Positions 33,868-42,259 of a stretch of DNA of 64,000 bases are shown in pieces; the first letter of the stretch is position 1, and the number at the start of each line of letters is the position of its first letter. Origin of the DNA: Bacteroidota bacterium (lineage in GTDB: Bacteria > Bacteroidota > Bacteroidia > Bacteroidales > VadinHA17). Position numbers and translations under genes: made by a program. The stretch covers positions 27,933-91,932 of the forward strand of contig JAAYDB010000016.1 in the NCBI GenBank assembly GCA_012729475.1, given 5' to 3'. Under the pieces are notes generated by a model. It did no database searches. It saw nothing but the letters and a program-made list of their open reading frames with translations, and had not been told where the DNA came from.

Positions 33868-35165
33868 TTGGCCTCAATTATATAACTTATTGCTGCCGCT
33901 GATGCTGCGCCGGCAGATAATATTGAATCCGGGATATCCATCGGTCCTGCCGCTGATCCTGCAACATATACTCCTTTTACAGTTGTTTCAGCAGGACTGG
34001 AGAGTGGTTCGGGCTGGTTGATATAACCAAGCTGATCAAGCCACAGTTTATCACCGTTGAAGAACAGGGCGTTATCGGGATTGGAAAGTACTCCTACTGA
34101 TAAAATGACCATATCGTGTTCACTTTCCTTTAGTTTATTTTCATTTATGTCTTCATATCTGAGGAACAGGTTGCCGTTATCCTTTTCAGTGATTTTACCT
34201 ATTTTCCCTTTTATGAAATTCACTCCCATGCCCTTGGCTTGTTCATAGAATTCCTCAAATCCTTTTCCGAACGATCTGATATTGATGTAATAAATTGTTA
34301 CATCGGCCATAGGTAGAGCACCCATGAGCAGCTGAGCCTGCTTAATAGAGTACATGCAGCAGATCTGTGAACAAATGGGATTTCCGGTTGTGAAATCGCG
34401 TGAGCCAGTGCACAGTACATAGGCCAGCCTGTCTGGTACTTTTCCGTCACCAGGCCTCAAAACAGTGTTGTATGGTCTTGTGGGTGCCAGCTGTCTTTCC
34501 ATTTCCATGGAAGTAATCACATTTCTGTATTTTCCGTATCCGTATCTCGGGATCCTGAGAGGATCAAACAGGCTGAACCCAGTTGCTGCTATAACAGTTT
34601 GAACATCAATGTTAATTATTTCTTCTTCCTGGGTAAAGTCGATACATTTGGTGGGACATACTTTTTCACAGGCTCCACATAATGTACAGTTCTCAATATC
34701 AATAGCTGCTGCTCTCGGACTGGCTATTGTAAATGGAATAAATGCTGCCTTGCGACCCACAAGGTTGTATTGATATTCATCTTTTACAACTACAGGACAA
34801 GCCTGTTCGCATAACTGACAAGCTGTGCAGTCTTCCTCAATAACATATCGTGGTTTTTTTTTGATCTGAACCCTGAAATGTTTCTCAGCTTTCTTTACGA
34901 TATTCTGAACCTCTGTTCCTGTGAAAATTGTTATTCCGTGATGACGTGATATCTCCGATATTTTCGGAGTAGTGATACATGCCGCACAATCAAGGGTGGG
35001 AAAAACCTTGCTAAGGAGGATCATTTTGCCTCCAAGAGAAAGGTCTTTTTCAACAATAAGGACTTTATATCCGTTATTTGCTATGTTCAGTGCTGCTTCA
35101 CCTCCGGCAATCCCCCCGCCAATAACAAGAGCATCAAAGGAAGTTGTTTTGTTTTTTCCGGCCAT
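33864..35165 (-). CDS. qmoA: HdrA/QmoA-like flavin iron-sulfur protein
   Basis: The 433-residue protein opens with an FAD-binding Rossmann motif, ALVIGGGIAGGEAALN (residues 12-27), and LDCAACITTPK. Two ferredoxin-like clusters follow (CTACQLCEQACP near 113 and CTLCGACEKVCPTKC near 160), then CTGSRDF...CSQICC. The C-terminal VYVAGSAAGPMDIPDSI closes the FAD fold. The size and order match QmoA (about 410 residues). It would pair with the qmoB-like protein to pass or confurcate electrons between a thiol/persulfide partner and menaquinone through QmoC. It is 2 bases after the MvhD-like gene. Confidence 0.86.
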   Translation of the reverse strand: MAGKNKTTSFDALVIGGGIAGGEAALNIANNGYKVLIVEKDLSLGGKMILLSKVFPTLDCAACITTPKISEISRHHGITIFTGTEVQNIVKKAEKHFRVQIKKKPRYVIEEDCTACQLCEQACPVVVKDEYQYNLVGRKAAFIPFTIASPRAAAIDIENCTLCGACEKVCPTKCIDFTQEEEIINIDVQTVIAATGFSLFDPLRIPRYGYGKYRNVITSMEMERQLAPTRPYNTVLRPGDGKVPDRLAYVLCTGSRDFTTGNPICSQICCMYSIKQAQLLMGALPMADVTIYYINIRSFGKGFEEFYEQAKGMGVNFIKGKIGKITEKDNGNLFLRYEDINENKLKESEHDMVILSVGVLSNPDNALFFNGDKLWLDQLGYINQPEPLSSPAETTVKGVYVAGSAAGPMDIPDSILSAGAASAAAISYIIEAK

Positions 35166-35167
35166 AA

Positions 35168-35566
35168 TCAGCTCTTAATTGTTTTAAGCAGATATTCGTT
35201 AAAGCTTTTTATCTGTTTCACAAAGGATTCACTGCACACGGAGCAAATAGCAGCCATTCTTAACCGCGCAGGATCAAGTTTTTTTTCTTTCATTATTTCA
35301 TGTGTCTTTGAAACAATATTTCCTGTTTTTTCGGTGCATGATTCACCAAAGGTGCAATCACTCCCGTCGGCAGCTATAAATACACCGTCAAACCCTTTAT
35401 TATAGGCGTGCAGTATCCACCTGGGCTTTATACCACTTGAACAGGGGACTGATATGGTATATACAGTAGGGGGATAATGAAGCTTCAGCAGTCCTGCCAT
35501 ATCAATGGCAGGGTCTGATATCTTTTCGGTAGAAAACACCAGTATGCTGGCACTCCTCCTGTTCAT
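35168..35566 (-). CDS. MvhD-like [2Fe-2S] protein
   Basis: The 132-residue stand-alone MvhD/HdrA-partner domain has Cys at 42 (VPCSSG), 71 and 77 (CTFGESC), and 108 and 111 (CSVC), with the R-WILHAYNKGFDGVFIA core of this family. In methanogens MvhD links a hydrogenase to HdrA, and in sulfate reducers the same domain is fused to QmoB. Here it lies just upstream of qmoA-like, 16 bases after tusA, so it probably delivers or takes electrons at the HdrA-type flavoproteins. Confidence 0.85.
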   Translation of the reverse strand: MNRRSASILVFSTEKISDPAIDMAGLLKLHYPPTVYTISVPCSSGIKPRWILHAYNKGFDGVFIAADGSDCTFGESCTEKTGNIVSKTHEIMKEKKLDPARLRMAAICSVCSESFVKQIKSFNEYLLKTIKS

Positions 35567-35582
35567 AAGAAAAAATCAAAGT

Positions 35583-35834
35583 TTACTTCTTCCTCAGGAA
35601 GATTCTGAAGTAACCATTTTCCTCAACAGTGCCAAGAAATTCATGCCCCTGTTTTGAACACCATTTAGGAATGTCAACTCTTGTTCCTTCATCAGCTGAT
35701 AAAACTTCCATTACATCACCAGCTATTATTGTTCCTATTGCTTTTTTTGCTTCCAGAAGGGGACCCGGACATGCTGTGCCTCTTGCATCAACAGACTTTG
35801 CCACACTAATGTTTTTTAATTCTTCTTGTGTCAT
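35583..35834 (-). CDS. tusA: TusA-family sulfur carrier
   Basis: The 83-residue protein has the TusA/SirA core DARGTACPGPLLEAKK with the persulfide-carrying C22 of the CPxP motif. A second Cys (KWCSKQGHEF) follows near residue 59. The domain carries sulfane sulfur as a Cys persulfide between partners. Flanked by dsrE2 and the MvhD/Qmo genes, it probably feeds or receives sulfur in this operon rather than serving tRNA thiolation. There is a 112-base gap to dsrE2 upstream with no gene in it. Confidence 0.9.
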   Translation of the reverse strand: MTQEELKNISVAKSVDARGTACPGPLLEAKKAIGTIIAGDVMEVLSADEGTRVDIPKWCSKQGHEFLGTVEENGYFRIFLRKK

Positions 35835-35946
35835 GATAAATAGATTAATCGTTAATAGTTTTAGTTAGCAATAAACGTTATTGGCCAGTTTGTACATTGT
35901 AATATTTTATTTCCTTCAGGAGATAAAAAATATTATCTGTTAAATA

Positions 35947-36513
35947 TCAAACAAACAGCTGTACGGAACTTTCATTGGCTTCAGCCATAAAAGTAGTAGC
36001 ACCTGCATACCTCAGGTTGGGATAATCTATCATTTCTTCTTTTTTAAATCCCATCAGATTCATTGACATTTCACAAACTGTAATTTCTATCCCCAGTGCC
36101 GCTGCTTCTTCAAACATTTGTTCAAGTGATAGCACTCCCTGTTTCTTCATCAGGTATTTGATCATCACAGGACCCATACCTGCCATGTTCATTTTTGACA
36201 ATTTCAATCCGGTCTTTCCTTTCGGGAGCATTATACCAAACATTTTTGAGATAAAATCTTTCCCGGGAGCCTTTTTCTTTTTATCTCTCAGTGCTGATAA
36301 TGACCAAAAGGAGAAGAACAGTTTGACCCTGGTGTCCAGGGCAGCTGCAGCAAGAGAAATTACCATTACCGCAAGTATTTTGTCCATATCTCCCGATACA
36401 ACAGCAAATGAGAGCTGGTCTTTTCTGGATTCCTTCAGGGATGATACTGAGGTTTTCAGATCATCTATTTCTTTTTGCAGGTGATCTATCTGTTTAGTCA
36501 GTTCCTCTTGCAT
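35947..36513 (-). CDS. dsrE2: DsrE2-type sulfur-transfer protein
   Basis: The 188-residue protein starts with a short coiled coil (residues 1-30). The DsrE/DsrF-like fold follows: FAVVSGDMDKILAVMVISLAAAALD and VKLFFSFWSLSAL, then ITVCEMSMNLMG with C147 as the likely persulfide Cys. A Lys-rich loop (RDKKKKAPGKD) and a hydrophobic GMGPVMIKYLMKKQ stretch, typical of membrane-associated DsrE2, are in between. DsrE2 accepts or donates sulfane sulfur, commonly with TusA. It is 50 bases after dsrE. Confidence 0.85.
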   Translation of the reverse strand: MQEELTKQIDHLQKEIDDLKTSVSSLKESRKDQLSFAVVSGDMDKILAVMVISLAAAALDTRVKLFFSFWSLSALRDKKKKAPGKDFISKMFGIMLPKGKTGLKLSKMNMAGMGPVMIKYLMKKQGVLSLEQMFEEAAALGIEITVCEMSMNLMGFKKEEMIDYPNLRYAGATTFMAEANESSVQLFV

Positions 36514-36563
36514 TTTTTAATTTTCAGTTAGATTGGATTTCGAATAAAGTAATTTTATCGTTT

Positions 36564-36932
36564 CTAGTAAGTCAGGGATGCTTTTGCTGAAAGCACTTCT
36601 GTCACAACCGAACCGGCAGCTACGGGTTTGGCTCCTTCAACCAGTTCGCTTTCACTTATTTTTCTTTCTTTGATACAGGGTGAACAGATCAGAAGTTCCC
36701 CTCCCAGTTCAATGAAAGTATCCATTAATTGGTTTAATGGGAGTAATCCGGGCGCAGCAACATTCTTTGCTATACCCTTCTTTGCGAGCAGGACTGCTGA
36801 TGCCTGAAGTATAATTACCACATGTGCATCAACTGACTGAGCCGCAGTTGCCACAACAAAAGGCAATGTTGCCTTTTCCTGATATTCAGGTCCGGTAGTG
36901 CTTATGATCACTAGCTTATCTGTTTCTGACAT
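36564..36932 (-). CDS. dsrE: DsrE-family sulfur-transfer protein
   Basis: The 122-residue protein is of the DsrE/YchN fold, with the strand pattern KLVIISTTGP, VVATAAQSVDAHVVIILQASAV and a late ELLICSPCIKERKI carrying C83 and C86. The second Cys pair is where DsrE-family proteins bind sulfur. It is the first gene of the sulfur operon, transcribed away from the Crp/Fnr gene with a CRP-like site in the gap. The exact DsrE subfamily is uncertain. Confidence 0.8.
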   Translation of the reverse strand: MSETDKLVIISTTGPEYQEKATLPFVVATAAQSVDAHVVIILQASAVLLAKKGIAKNVAAPGLLPLNQLMDTFIELGGELLICSPCIKERKISESELVEGAKPVAAGSVVTEVLSAKASLTY

Positions 36933-37024
36933 AGGTGTTGTGTTTTATTGTTAATAATATAACAAAGGAAGTTTATCTGAACTTATAAAAGATGGAAAAC
37001 ACTGTGAGCTTAATTATTATTGTT

Positions 37025-37040
37025 TGTGATATAGCTCACA
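37025..37040. promoter_or_regulatory. CRP-like operator in the dsrE-crp divergent region
   Basis: TGTGATATAGCTCACA is a TGTGA-N6-TCACA palindrome, the E. coli CRP consensus; it extends to TTTGTGA/TCACAAA. A second half (TGTGAGCTTA) is near 37000. The site is about 95 bases from dsrE and 19 before the regulator ATG, and it overlaps the likely -10 to -35 zone of the regulator, so it could repress the regulator and activate dsrE. A TAAATTTG -7 box is at 37047-37054. Confidence 0.65.
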
Positions 37041-37058
37041 AAATTGTAAATTTGATAT

Positions 37059-37736
37059 ATGAAGACAGGATGCAGTAATTGTGTTTTTAACCTGGAAGCT
37101 TTTTATAAGCTTAAAAAAGATGAGGTGGAAAAACTTTCATTAAACTGTTCTCTTGTCAGTTTCATTAAGGGTGATTCAATAATACGGCAGGGGACGTTTT
37201 CTACCAATGTGGCTTTTCTTAGAACCGGTATGGCAAAGATACATATTGCCGGCCCCTATTATGAACAGATAGTCAGATTTGTAAAGTCTCCGACCTTCCT
37301 TGCCCTTCCGACAACTTTCGGTGATAAGATAAATCAATATTCTGTTACTGTAGTGGAACCTTCAGAGGTTTGTTTTATTGATATTGTTGTTTTTCGCTAT
37401 CTTCTAGCCAGTAATCCGGAATTCTCGTATGAGATCATTCTTGAACTGTGCAGAAATGAACTCGATATGTTTTACAGGTGTGCCAACAGGACACAGAAAC
37501 AGATAAGAGGTAAGATTGCTGATCTGCTTCTTGAGATGTCCGTAGAGATTTACAGGTCTCCTGTTTTCAACATGCCTGTAAGCCAGGGGGAGATTGGAAA
37601 TATGATCGATTCTTCCAGAGAGACTGTGAGCAGGGTCTTTACAGAATTTGAGAGAGATGGGATAATAAAAATAACAGGGAAGAAAATTGAGTTATTAAAA
37701 AAAGAAACTCTGGAATTGATCAGTTCCAATGGTTAG
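37059..37736 (+). CDS. Crp/Fnr-family transcription regulator
   Basis: The 225-residue protein has an N-terminal sensor domain that begins with a Cys pair (C5-S-N-C8) plus C30, then a cupin-type effector domain and a C-terminal helix-turn-helix with MPVSQGEIGNMIDSSRETVSR. The recognition helix RETVSR keeps the Arg, Glu and Arg of CRP that read TGTGA, which agrees with the operator upstream. N-terminal CxxC in this group may bind an iron-sulfur cluster or report redox, but only three nearby Cys are seen, so that is uncertain. The gene faces away from the sulfur operon and probably controls it. Confidence 0.88.
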   Translation: MKTGCSNCVFNLEAFYKLKKDEVEKLSLNCSLVSFIKGDSIIRQGTFSTNVAFLRTGMAKIHIAGPYYEQIVRFVKSPTFLALPTTFGDKINQYSVTVVEPSEVCFIDIVVFRYLLASNPEFSYEIILELCRNELDMFYRCANRTQKQIRGKIADLLLEMSVEIYRSPVFNMPVSQGEIGNMIDSSRETVSRVFTEFERDGIIKITGKKIELLKKETLELISSNG

Positions 37737-37777
37737 AGAAACCAGACGTAGTGTAATATTTAGATTTAAATAAAAAA

Positions 37778-37808
37778 AAGCCGTCTCATTATTTTAATGA
37801 GACGGCTT
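37778..37808. terminator. Bidirectional hairpin between the regulator and the sugar porter
   Basis: A perfect 14-bp stem (37778-37791 with 37795-37808) with a three-base loop lies between two converging genes. A-runs on the left give a T-tract for minus-strand transcripts of the sugar-porter gene; the plus side is followed by CTTTAATAT. Confidence 0.85.
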
Positions 37809-37877
37809 CTTTAATATCATTTTATTAGAAGCTATGATTGTATAAACTCAGTTCAACATATCGCTTCCGGTTTATAA

Positions 37878-39530
37878 TTATTTCTTCCAGAGTTGTTCCA
37901 TATCCTCCAGTGTTTTACCTTTTGTTTCAGGAACAAATTTCCATATGAAGAGGGCTGCCAGAATTCCCATTAGACCATATATCCAGTAAGAGAATCCATG
38001 GTTAAAGAGTTCGATGAGTCTCTGGTTGTCGTTCATAATAGGGAAAGAGGTAGATACCAGCCAGTTGGCTATCCATTGTGCTGCTACAGCAATTGACATA
38101 GCTCCACGTATACTGTTTGGGAATATTTCTGAAAGAAGAACCCATGTTACGGGGCCCCAGCTCATTGCAAAAAAAGCAGTGTAGGTAAGCATGAAGATAA
38201 GAGCTACGATACCCTCGTGATGAGTTGAAAACGAAAAGCCAAGACATATCATACTGACTGCCATTCCCAGAGCTCCTATGATCATTAGAGGTTTTCTCCC
38301 GAATTTATCAACGGTAAATATTGCCACTACTGTAAATGAGAGGTTGACAGCACCTACATAGATGGTCTGCAGCAGCGAGGCATCTGTTGAAGCTCCCATG
38401 TTCCTGAAAATATTACCGGCATAGTATAATACAACGTTTATCCCCACAAATTGCTGGAATAATGAAAGCATTATGCCAATAAAAATCACGAAGAACCCGA
38501 AAGAAAGCCATGGAGCATTTTTCTCATGGAGAGTGGCCTTTATTTCTTCAAGTACTCTTGGAGAATTGTCTGTACCTGATATTTTGTCTAGTACTTTAAG
38601 AGCTTTGTCATTTTTCCCTTTCATAACAAGGAAACGAGGTGTCTCGGGGACAAACATAAGAAGGATAAGGAATAATCCTGCAGGGATTGCTCCTGAGAAG
38701 AACATCCAGCGCCATCCTTCGTTAATAAGCCAATCATGACTACCCTGTTTTGCGATGAAATAATTCACAAAATAAATCACCTGCATACCGAAAATAATTG
38801 CGAACTGGTTGAATGATACCAGCTTGCCGCGGCTTTCTGCCGGTGCAATCTCAGCTATATACATTGGGGAGATACCTGATGCAATACCTACTCCGAGACC
38901 TCCTATTACCCTGTAAAAGAAAAATGAATACACAGGCAGAGTGCCGAAAATATTGAGTGCTTCCGGTCTCCATGCTCCTATCGCTGAAAGCAGAAAAGCA
39001 ACTGCAGCTACAAGCAGGCCATTTCTCCTTCCCATGGACTTGGAAATAAAACCTGAGAGGGCACCACCAAGAATACATCCTATAAGAGCACTTGAGATGA
39101 CAAATCCTTTTATTACATCTGCTGTACCTTTTAATTCCGGTCCTTCAGTAGGGATGTCTTTGCCAAGAAATCTTACAGCCCAAATGGTTGCAATAAGAAA
39201 TAAGACACCACTTGTAATACCTCCTTTTTTACTTCCAAGTAATTTGACGATCTGTGCAGAAATAATAAGGATTATCAGATAGATACAGATTGCCAGAATA
39301 ATTCTGTACTGTCCGATGAGCTGAGTCGCATATTCATGATTTGCCGGATCAAGGATCTTAGTAATAAACAGTTCGACAAGAGATTGTTCGGCACCGTTTA
39401 CAACAGCAGTATCATAACCAAAAAGCAAGCCACCCAGAGTAGCTACTAACGTAAGTGCTATAATGTAAACAGGATTCCCTTTTGAGGCATAAGTTCCTGC
39501 GGACTTAGCGGAAGAGTTTTTAGATGTCAT
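37878..39530 (-). CDS. Sugar porter MFS transporter (XylE/AraE-like)
   Basis: The 550-residue protein of the sugar-porter family has LGGLLFGYDTAVVNG in helix 1, PMYIAEIAPAESRGKLVSFNQ before helix 5, the PETPRFL and VPETKGKTLEDME signatures, and QQFVGINVVLYYAG in helix 7. It would import a sugar by proton symport. It is about 60-80 residues longer than XylE because residues about 70-135 form an extra segment with two probable membrane helices between helix 1 and helix 2. No catabolic gene is adjacent; the arabinose locus has its own SSS symporter. Confidence 0.85.
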   Translation of the reverse strand: MTSKNSSAKSAGTYASKGNPVYIIALTLVATLGGLLFGYDTAVVNGAEQSLVELFITKILDPANHEYATQLIGQYRIILAICIYLIILIISAQIVKLLGSKKGGITSGVLFLIATIWAVRFLGKDIPTEGPELKGTADVIKGFVISSALIGCILGGALSGFISKSMGRRNGLLVAAVAFLLSAIGAWRPEALNIFGTLPVYSFFFYRVIGGLGVGIASGISPMYIAEIAPAESRGKLVSFNQFAIIFGMQVIYFVNYFIAKQGSHDWLINEGWRWMFFSGAIPAGLFLILLMFVPETPRFLVMKGKNDKALKVLDKISGTDNSPRVLEEIKATLHEKNAPWLSFGFFVIFIGIMLSLFQQFVGINVVLYYAGNIFRNMGASTDASLLQTIYVGAVNLSFTVVAIFTVDKFGRKPLMIIGALGMAVSMICLGFSFSTHHEGIVALIFMLTYTAFFAMSWGPVTWVLLSEIFPNSIRGAMSIAVAAQWIANWLVSTSFPIMNDNQRLIELFNHGFSYWIYGLMGILAALFIWKFVPETKGKTLEDMEQLWKK

Positions 39531-39690
39531 GATTTATTTTATTAAATGTACAAATATATTAAAAAACCAATAGCCTGTCCTTTTTTTAAAAAGGTATATA
39601 ATAATGTTTTATATATTATCTGTATTTACCCTGGTACGGGTAGAAAAACTTCAGGGTTAATGACATCCTAATAAAAGTTATTTTCAATAG

Positions 39691-39763
39691 TCGGCCCGGA
39701 GGGAATCGAACCCTCGACCCCATGATTAAGAGTCACGTGCTCTGCCAGCTGAGCTACGGGCCG
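39691..39763 (-). tRNA. tRNA-Lys (anticodon CTT)
   Basis: On the minus strand a 73-base cloverleaf can be folded. The acceptor CGGCCCG pairs with CGGGCCG, the D-arm is GCTC-AGCTGGCA-GAGC, and the anticodon stem is CGTGA/TCATG with loop CTCTTAA, so the anticodon is CTT (Lys). The T-arm is GAGGG-TTCGATT-CCCTC and the discriminator base A. The 3' CCA is not encoded. Confidence 0.93.
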
Positions 39764-39868
39764 TTTTATGAACTGACAAATTTAATATTTTGTTGGTATT
39801 ATAACTTAATTATGATATATTTTTGATAAAATGATTTATAATAGCATGTCCTGTAAGCACAAAAAAAC

Positions 39869-39914
39869 TCCCCCTGGTCGGGTATTTTACATTTTATCCA
39901 TAACTCCAGGGGGA
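39869..39914 (-). terminator. Terminator after the TonB-dependent receptor gene
   Basis: A 9-bp GC-rich stem (39869-39877 with 39906-39914) with a 28-base loop lies 40 bases past the receptor stop on the minus strand and is followed there by TTTTTTT. Confidence 0.7.
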
Positions 39915-39953
39915 ATATTCGTACTAAAACCAAAAGAAGGGTTGACTCAATTA

Positions 39954-41786
39954 TCAGAATCTGAGTTTAACTCCGCCAAATACAGTTACTCCCGGCATTG
40001 TATAATACAGATTCGTTTCATATTTCTGATTTAAAATATTTTCTGCACTCAGGAACAATTCACCCCATTTGATGAAATTGTATGATACTTTGGAATCAAG
40101 TAACAGATAATTCTCGTAAGATTCACTTGCAGGAGACGGATCGCTGTCAAGATGATTTATATACTGCGAACTGACCATGAACCTGAATTTATTGAACATA
40201 TAGTTTGCACTGGCAAAAAGATTATGACGAGGAGTAGCATAAACAGGTGTTTTCATATGAGTATATGAGTAAGTCAGATCAAGTGAAAGGTCCTGTACCG
40301 GGACCGCACTTCCTGAAAACTCAATTCCCCTGTTGTCTATTTCTCCGGCATTCATGAGGCCTTGCATGGGTACTGTTATAATCAGATCTTCCCCCTTTAC
40401 AATAAACCCTGTGAGTTCAAGCCGAATATTCTTGGCGGGAAAAGACTGAATGATTCCCGTTTCATAGTTTACTACGGTTTCCGGCTGCAGATTGATGTTG
40501 TGATTCCAGAGGAACAGTTCCCTGAGTGTAGGTGAACGGAAGCCTTTTGATACAGATGTTTTCCATGTAGTGTTTTTAAGTAGGTCCCATGCAAATCCTC
40601 CAGCCGGAATCCACTTTCCTCCATAAGTTTCATGATTCTGATAACGAAGTCCGGCATTCAGTGTAAGTCTGTCAAATAGTTTTTGTTGCATGAAGCCATA
40701 GAAACCTGCATCATAAATTGTGGTGTCTGTTATAAAAGCCCCGAATATTTCATTCTCAGCTTCTCCTCCATAGATCAGGTAATCAGAACCTATAGTAAGA
40801 GTGTTTCCTTTAAATAACCTGGCAGTCTCAAAAATATTAACACCGTAATTAACATCAAACGAGCGGAATCCATCCGAGATATCGTGATTGCCGAAATTGT
40901 AAAAGACCTTAAATGTACCGGAATATTTGTTAAAGTTGTTGTTCATGGTTACCGACCAGTAACCACGTGTTATGTCCAGATTATATCCCGGAAGAGCGTT
41001 AACTGTGTCGGGTCCAGGGTCAGCGGCATCAAAATTGGCAAGACTTATATCAGCCATAAGATCCAGATTGTTATTAATATCGTATCCCACTTTCAGGTAT
41101 CCGTTCGTTATGTTGAATTCAGAATTTTCTCTGTGCCCATCGGTTTGCTCACGGTTAACCGACAGGTAAGCACTGAATTTATCTTTTTTGTAACCGGCCG
41201 ATGCCATATATTTCTGAGTATTATAGGAGCCATACATAAAATGTGCATTACCGTGAAAACCTTCATCTTTCTGTTTCTTTGTAATGATGTTTATCACTCC
41301 TCCCATAGCATTAGACCCGTATAGGATAGAGGCAGGTCCTCTTATGACTTCAACTTTATCTACATCCGAAGACACATAAGAGTCGGGGAGAGGATGACCA
41401 AAAATGCCGGCATACTGAGGATGGCCGTCAATAAGCATTAGAACACCGGTCGTCGGACTGCCTCCGATGCCCCTTATTGATATTTGCCCGGCAGAACCGT
41501 TTGATACGCCAAAACCCATTATACCTCTTTCGGTGATGAATAAGCCAGGGACCCTTCCGTTTAATACAGGAAGAAGAGCTGTCTCTACACTCTCGGTCAG
41601 CTGCCTTGTGCCTACTACCGAAACAGCCATGGGAACATTATTCCTGTTAACTTTTACTGTCGTCCCCGTTACAACGATTTCTTCCAGACTAACAGTGTCC
41701 TTTAAAATTGACTGTATTTGTCCCTGTGAAAAAACAGAGACATTAAATATGATTAGCATTAAAAATAAAACATGGATCTTTTTCAT
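39954..41786 (-). CDS. TonB-dependent outer-membrane receptor, probably for nickel or a metal chelate
   Basis: The 610-residue protein has a signal peptide (MKKIHVLFLMLIIFNVSVFSQ), a TonB-box-like LEEIVVTG near residue 35, a plug domain (IRGIGGSPTTGVLMLIDGHPQ, VEVIRGPASILYGSNAMGGVINIITK) and a 22-strand-type barrel ending in an aromatic/basic terminus (GGVKLRF). It imports a substrate with TonB energy. The gene directly upstream is nikR with a 54-base gap, so the cargo is probably Ni2+ or a nickel chelate. No cobalamin riboswitch was recognised upstream, which argues against BtuB. Confidence 0.85.
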   Translation of the reverse strand: MKKIHVLFLMLIIFNVSVFSQGQIQSILKDTVSLEEIVVTGTTVKVNRNNVPMAVSVVGTRQLTESVETALLPVLNGRVPGLFITERGIMGFGVSNGSAGQISIRGIGGSPTTGVLMLIDGHPQYAGIFGHPLPDSYVSSDVDKVEVIRGPASILYGSNAMGGVINIITKKQKDEGFHGNAHFMYGSYNTQKYMASAGYKKDKFSAYLSVNREQTDGHRENSEFNITNGYLKVGYDINNNLDLMADISLANFDAADPGPDTVNALPGYNLDITRGYWSVTMNNNFNKYSGTFKVFYNFGNHDISDGFRSFDVNYGVNIFETARLFKGNTLTIGSDYLIYGGEAENEIFGAFITDTTIYDAGFYGFMQQKLFDRLTLNAGLRYQNHETYGGKWIPAGGFAWDLLKNTTWKTSVSKGFRSPTLRELFLWNHNINLQPETVVNYETGIIQSFPAKNIRLELTGFIVKGEDLIITVPMQGLMNAGEIDNRGIEFSGSAVPVQDLSLDLTYSYTHMKTPVYATPRHNLFASANYMFNKFRFMVSSQYINHLDSDPSPASESYENYLLLDSKVSYNFIKWGELFLSAENILNQKYETNLYYTMPGVTVFGGVKLRF

Positions 41787-41840
41787 TGTTTGTGTGTATT
41801 ACGAAGTTCTAAAAAAGTGTTACTGTATTTGTAAAAAAAA

Positions 41841-42242
41841 TCAATCTGCTTTGCTCATTACCAGCTTTCCGTGAAGAATACCCTTTATACTGATCAGATT
41901 GTCCGCCAGCTTAGTCAGTGTCTTTGCCAATCCTTTGACAGCAACTATTTCCAGGCAAATTTCAGAATTAAGATGGAAATGCTGGGCTGAAAGAATTACA
42001 TCAGAAAAATCATGCTGAATTGTTTTTGACTTCACAAGAATATCCTTTTTTTGATGATCGTATATCAGAACAATAGCTCCGGCAACAACATTATTACAAT
42101 GCCATTTCTTTTCAACTATGTTTTTCTCTATGAGGTTTCTCAGTGCTTGTGAACGGTTGGCGAAACGATTATCCGAAGCAAACTCGTCAAGCTCCTTAAG
42201 CAAATCCTCTTCTAAACTTACACTGAAACGAACTACGCTCAT
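41841..42242 (-). CDS. nikR: Nickel-responsive regulator NikR
   Basis: The 133-residue protein has a ribbon-helix-helix N-terminus (VVRFSVSLEEDLLKELDEFASDNRFANRSQALRNLIEK) and an ACT-like metal-binding C-terminus. The four square-planar nickel ligands are present at H77, H88, H90 and C96 (SAQHFHLNSEIC), exactly the E. coli H76/H87/H89/C95 pattern shifted by one. It represses nickel uptake genes when nickel is plentiful. It is 54 bases before the TonB receptor gene, so receptor control and autoregulation are likely. Confidence 0.93.
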   Translation of the reverse strand: MSVVRFSVSLEEDLLKELDEFASDNRFANRSQALRNLIEKNIVEKKWHCNNVVAGAIVLIYDHQKKDILVKSKTIQHDFSDVILSAQHFHLNSEICLEIVAVKGLAKTLTKLADNLISIKGILHGKLVMSKAD

Positions 42243-42259
42243 CGTAACACGAATTTTTG

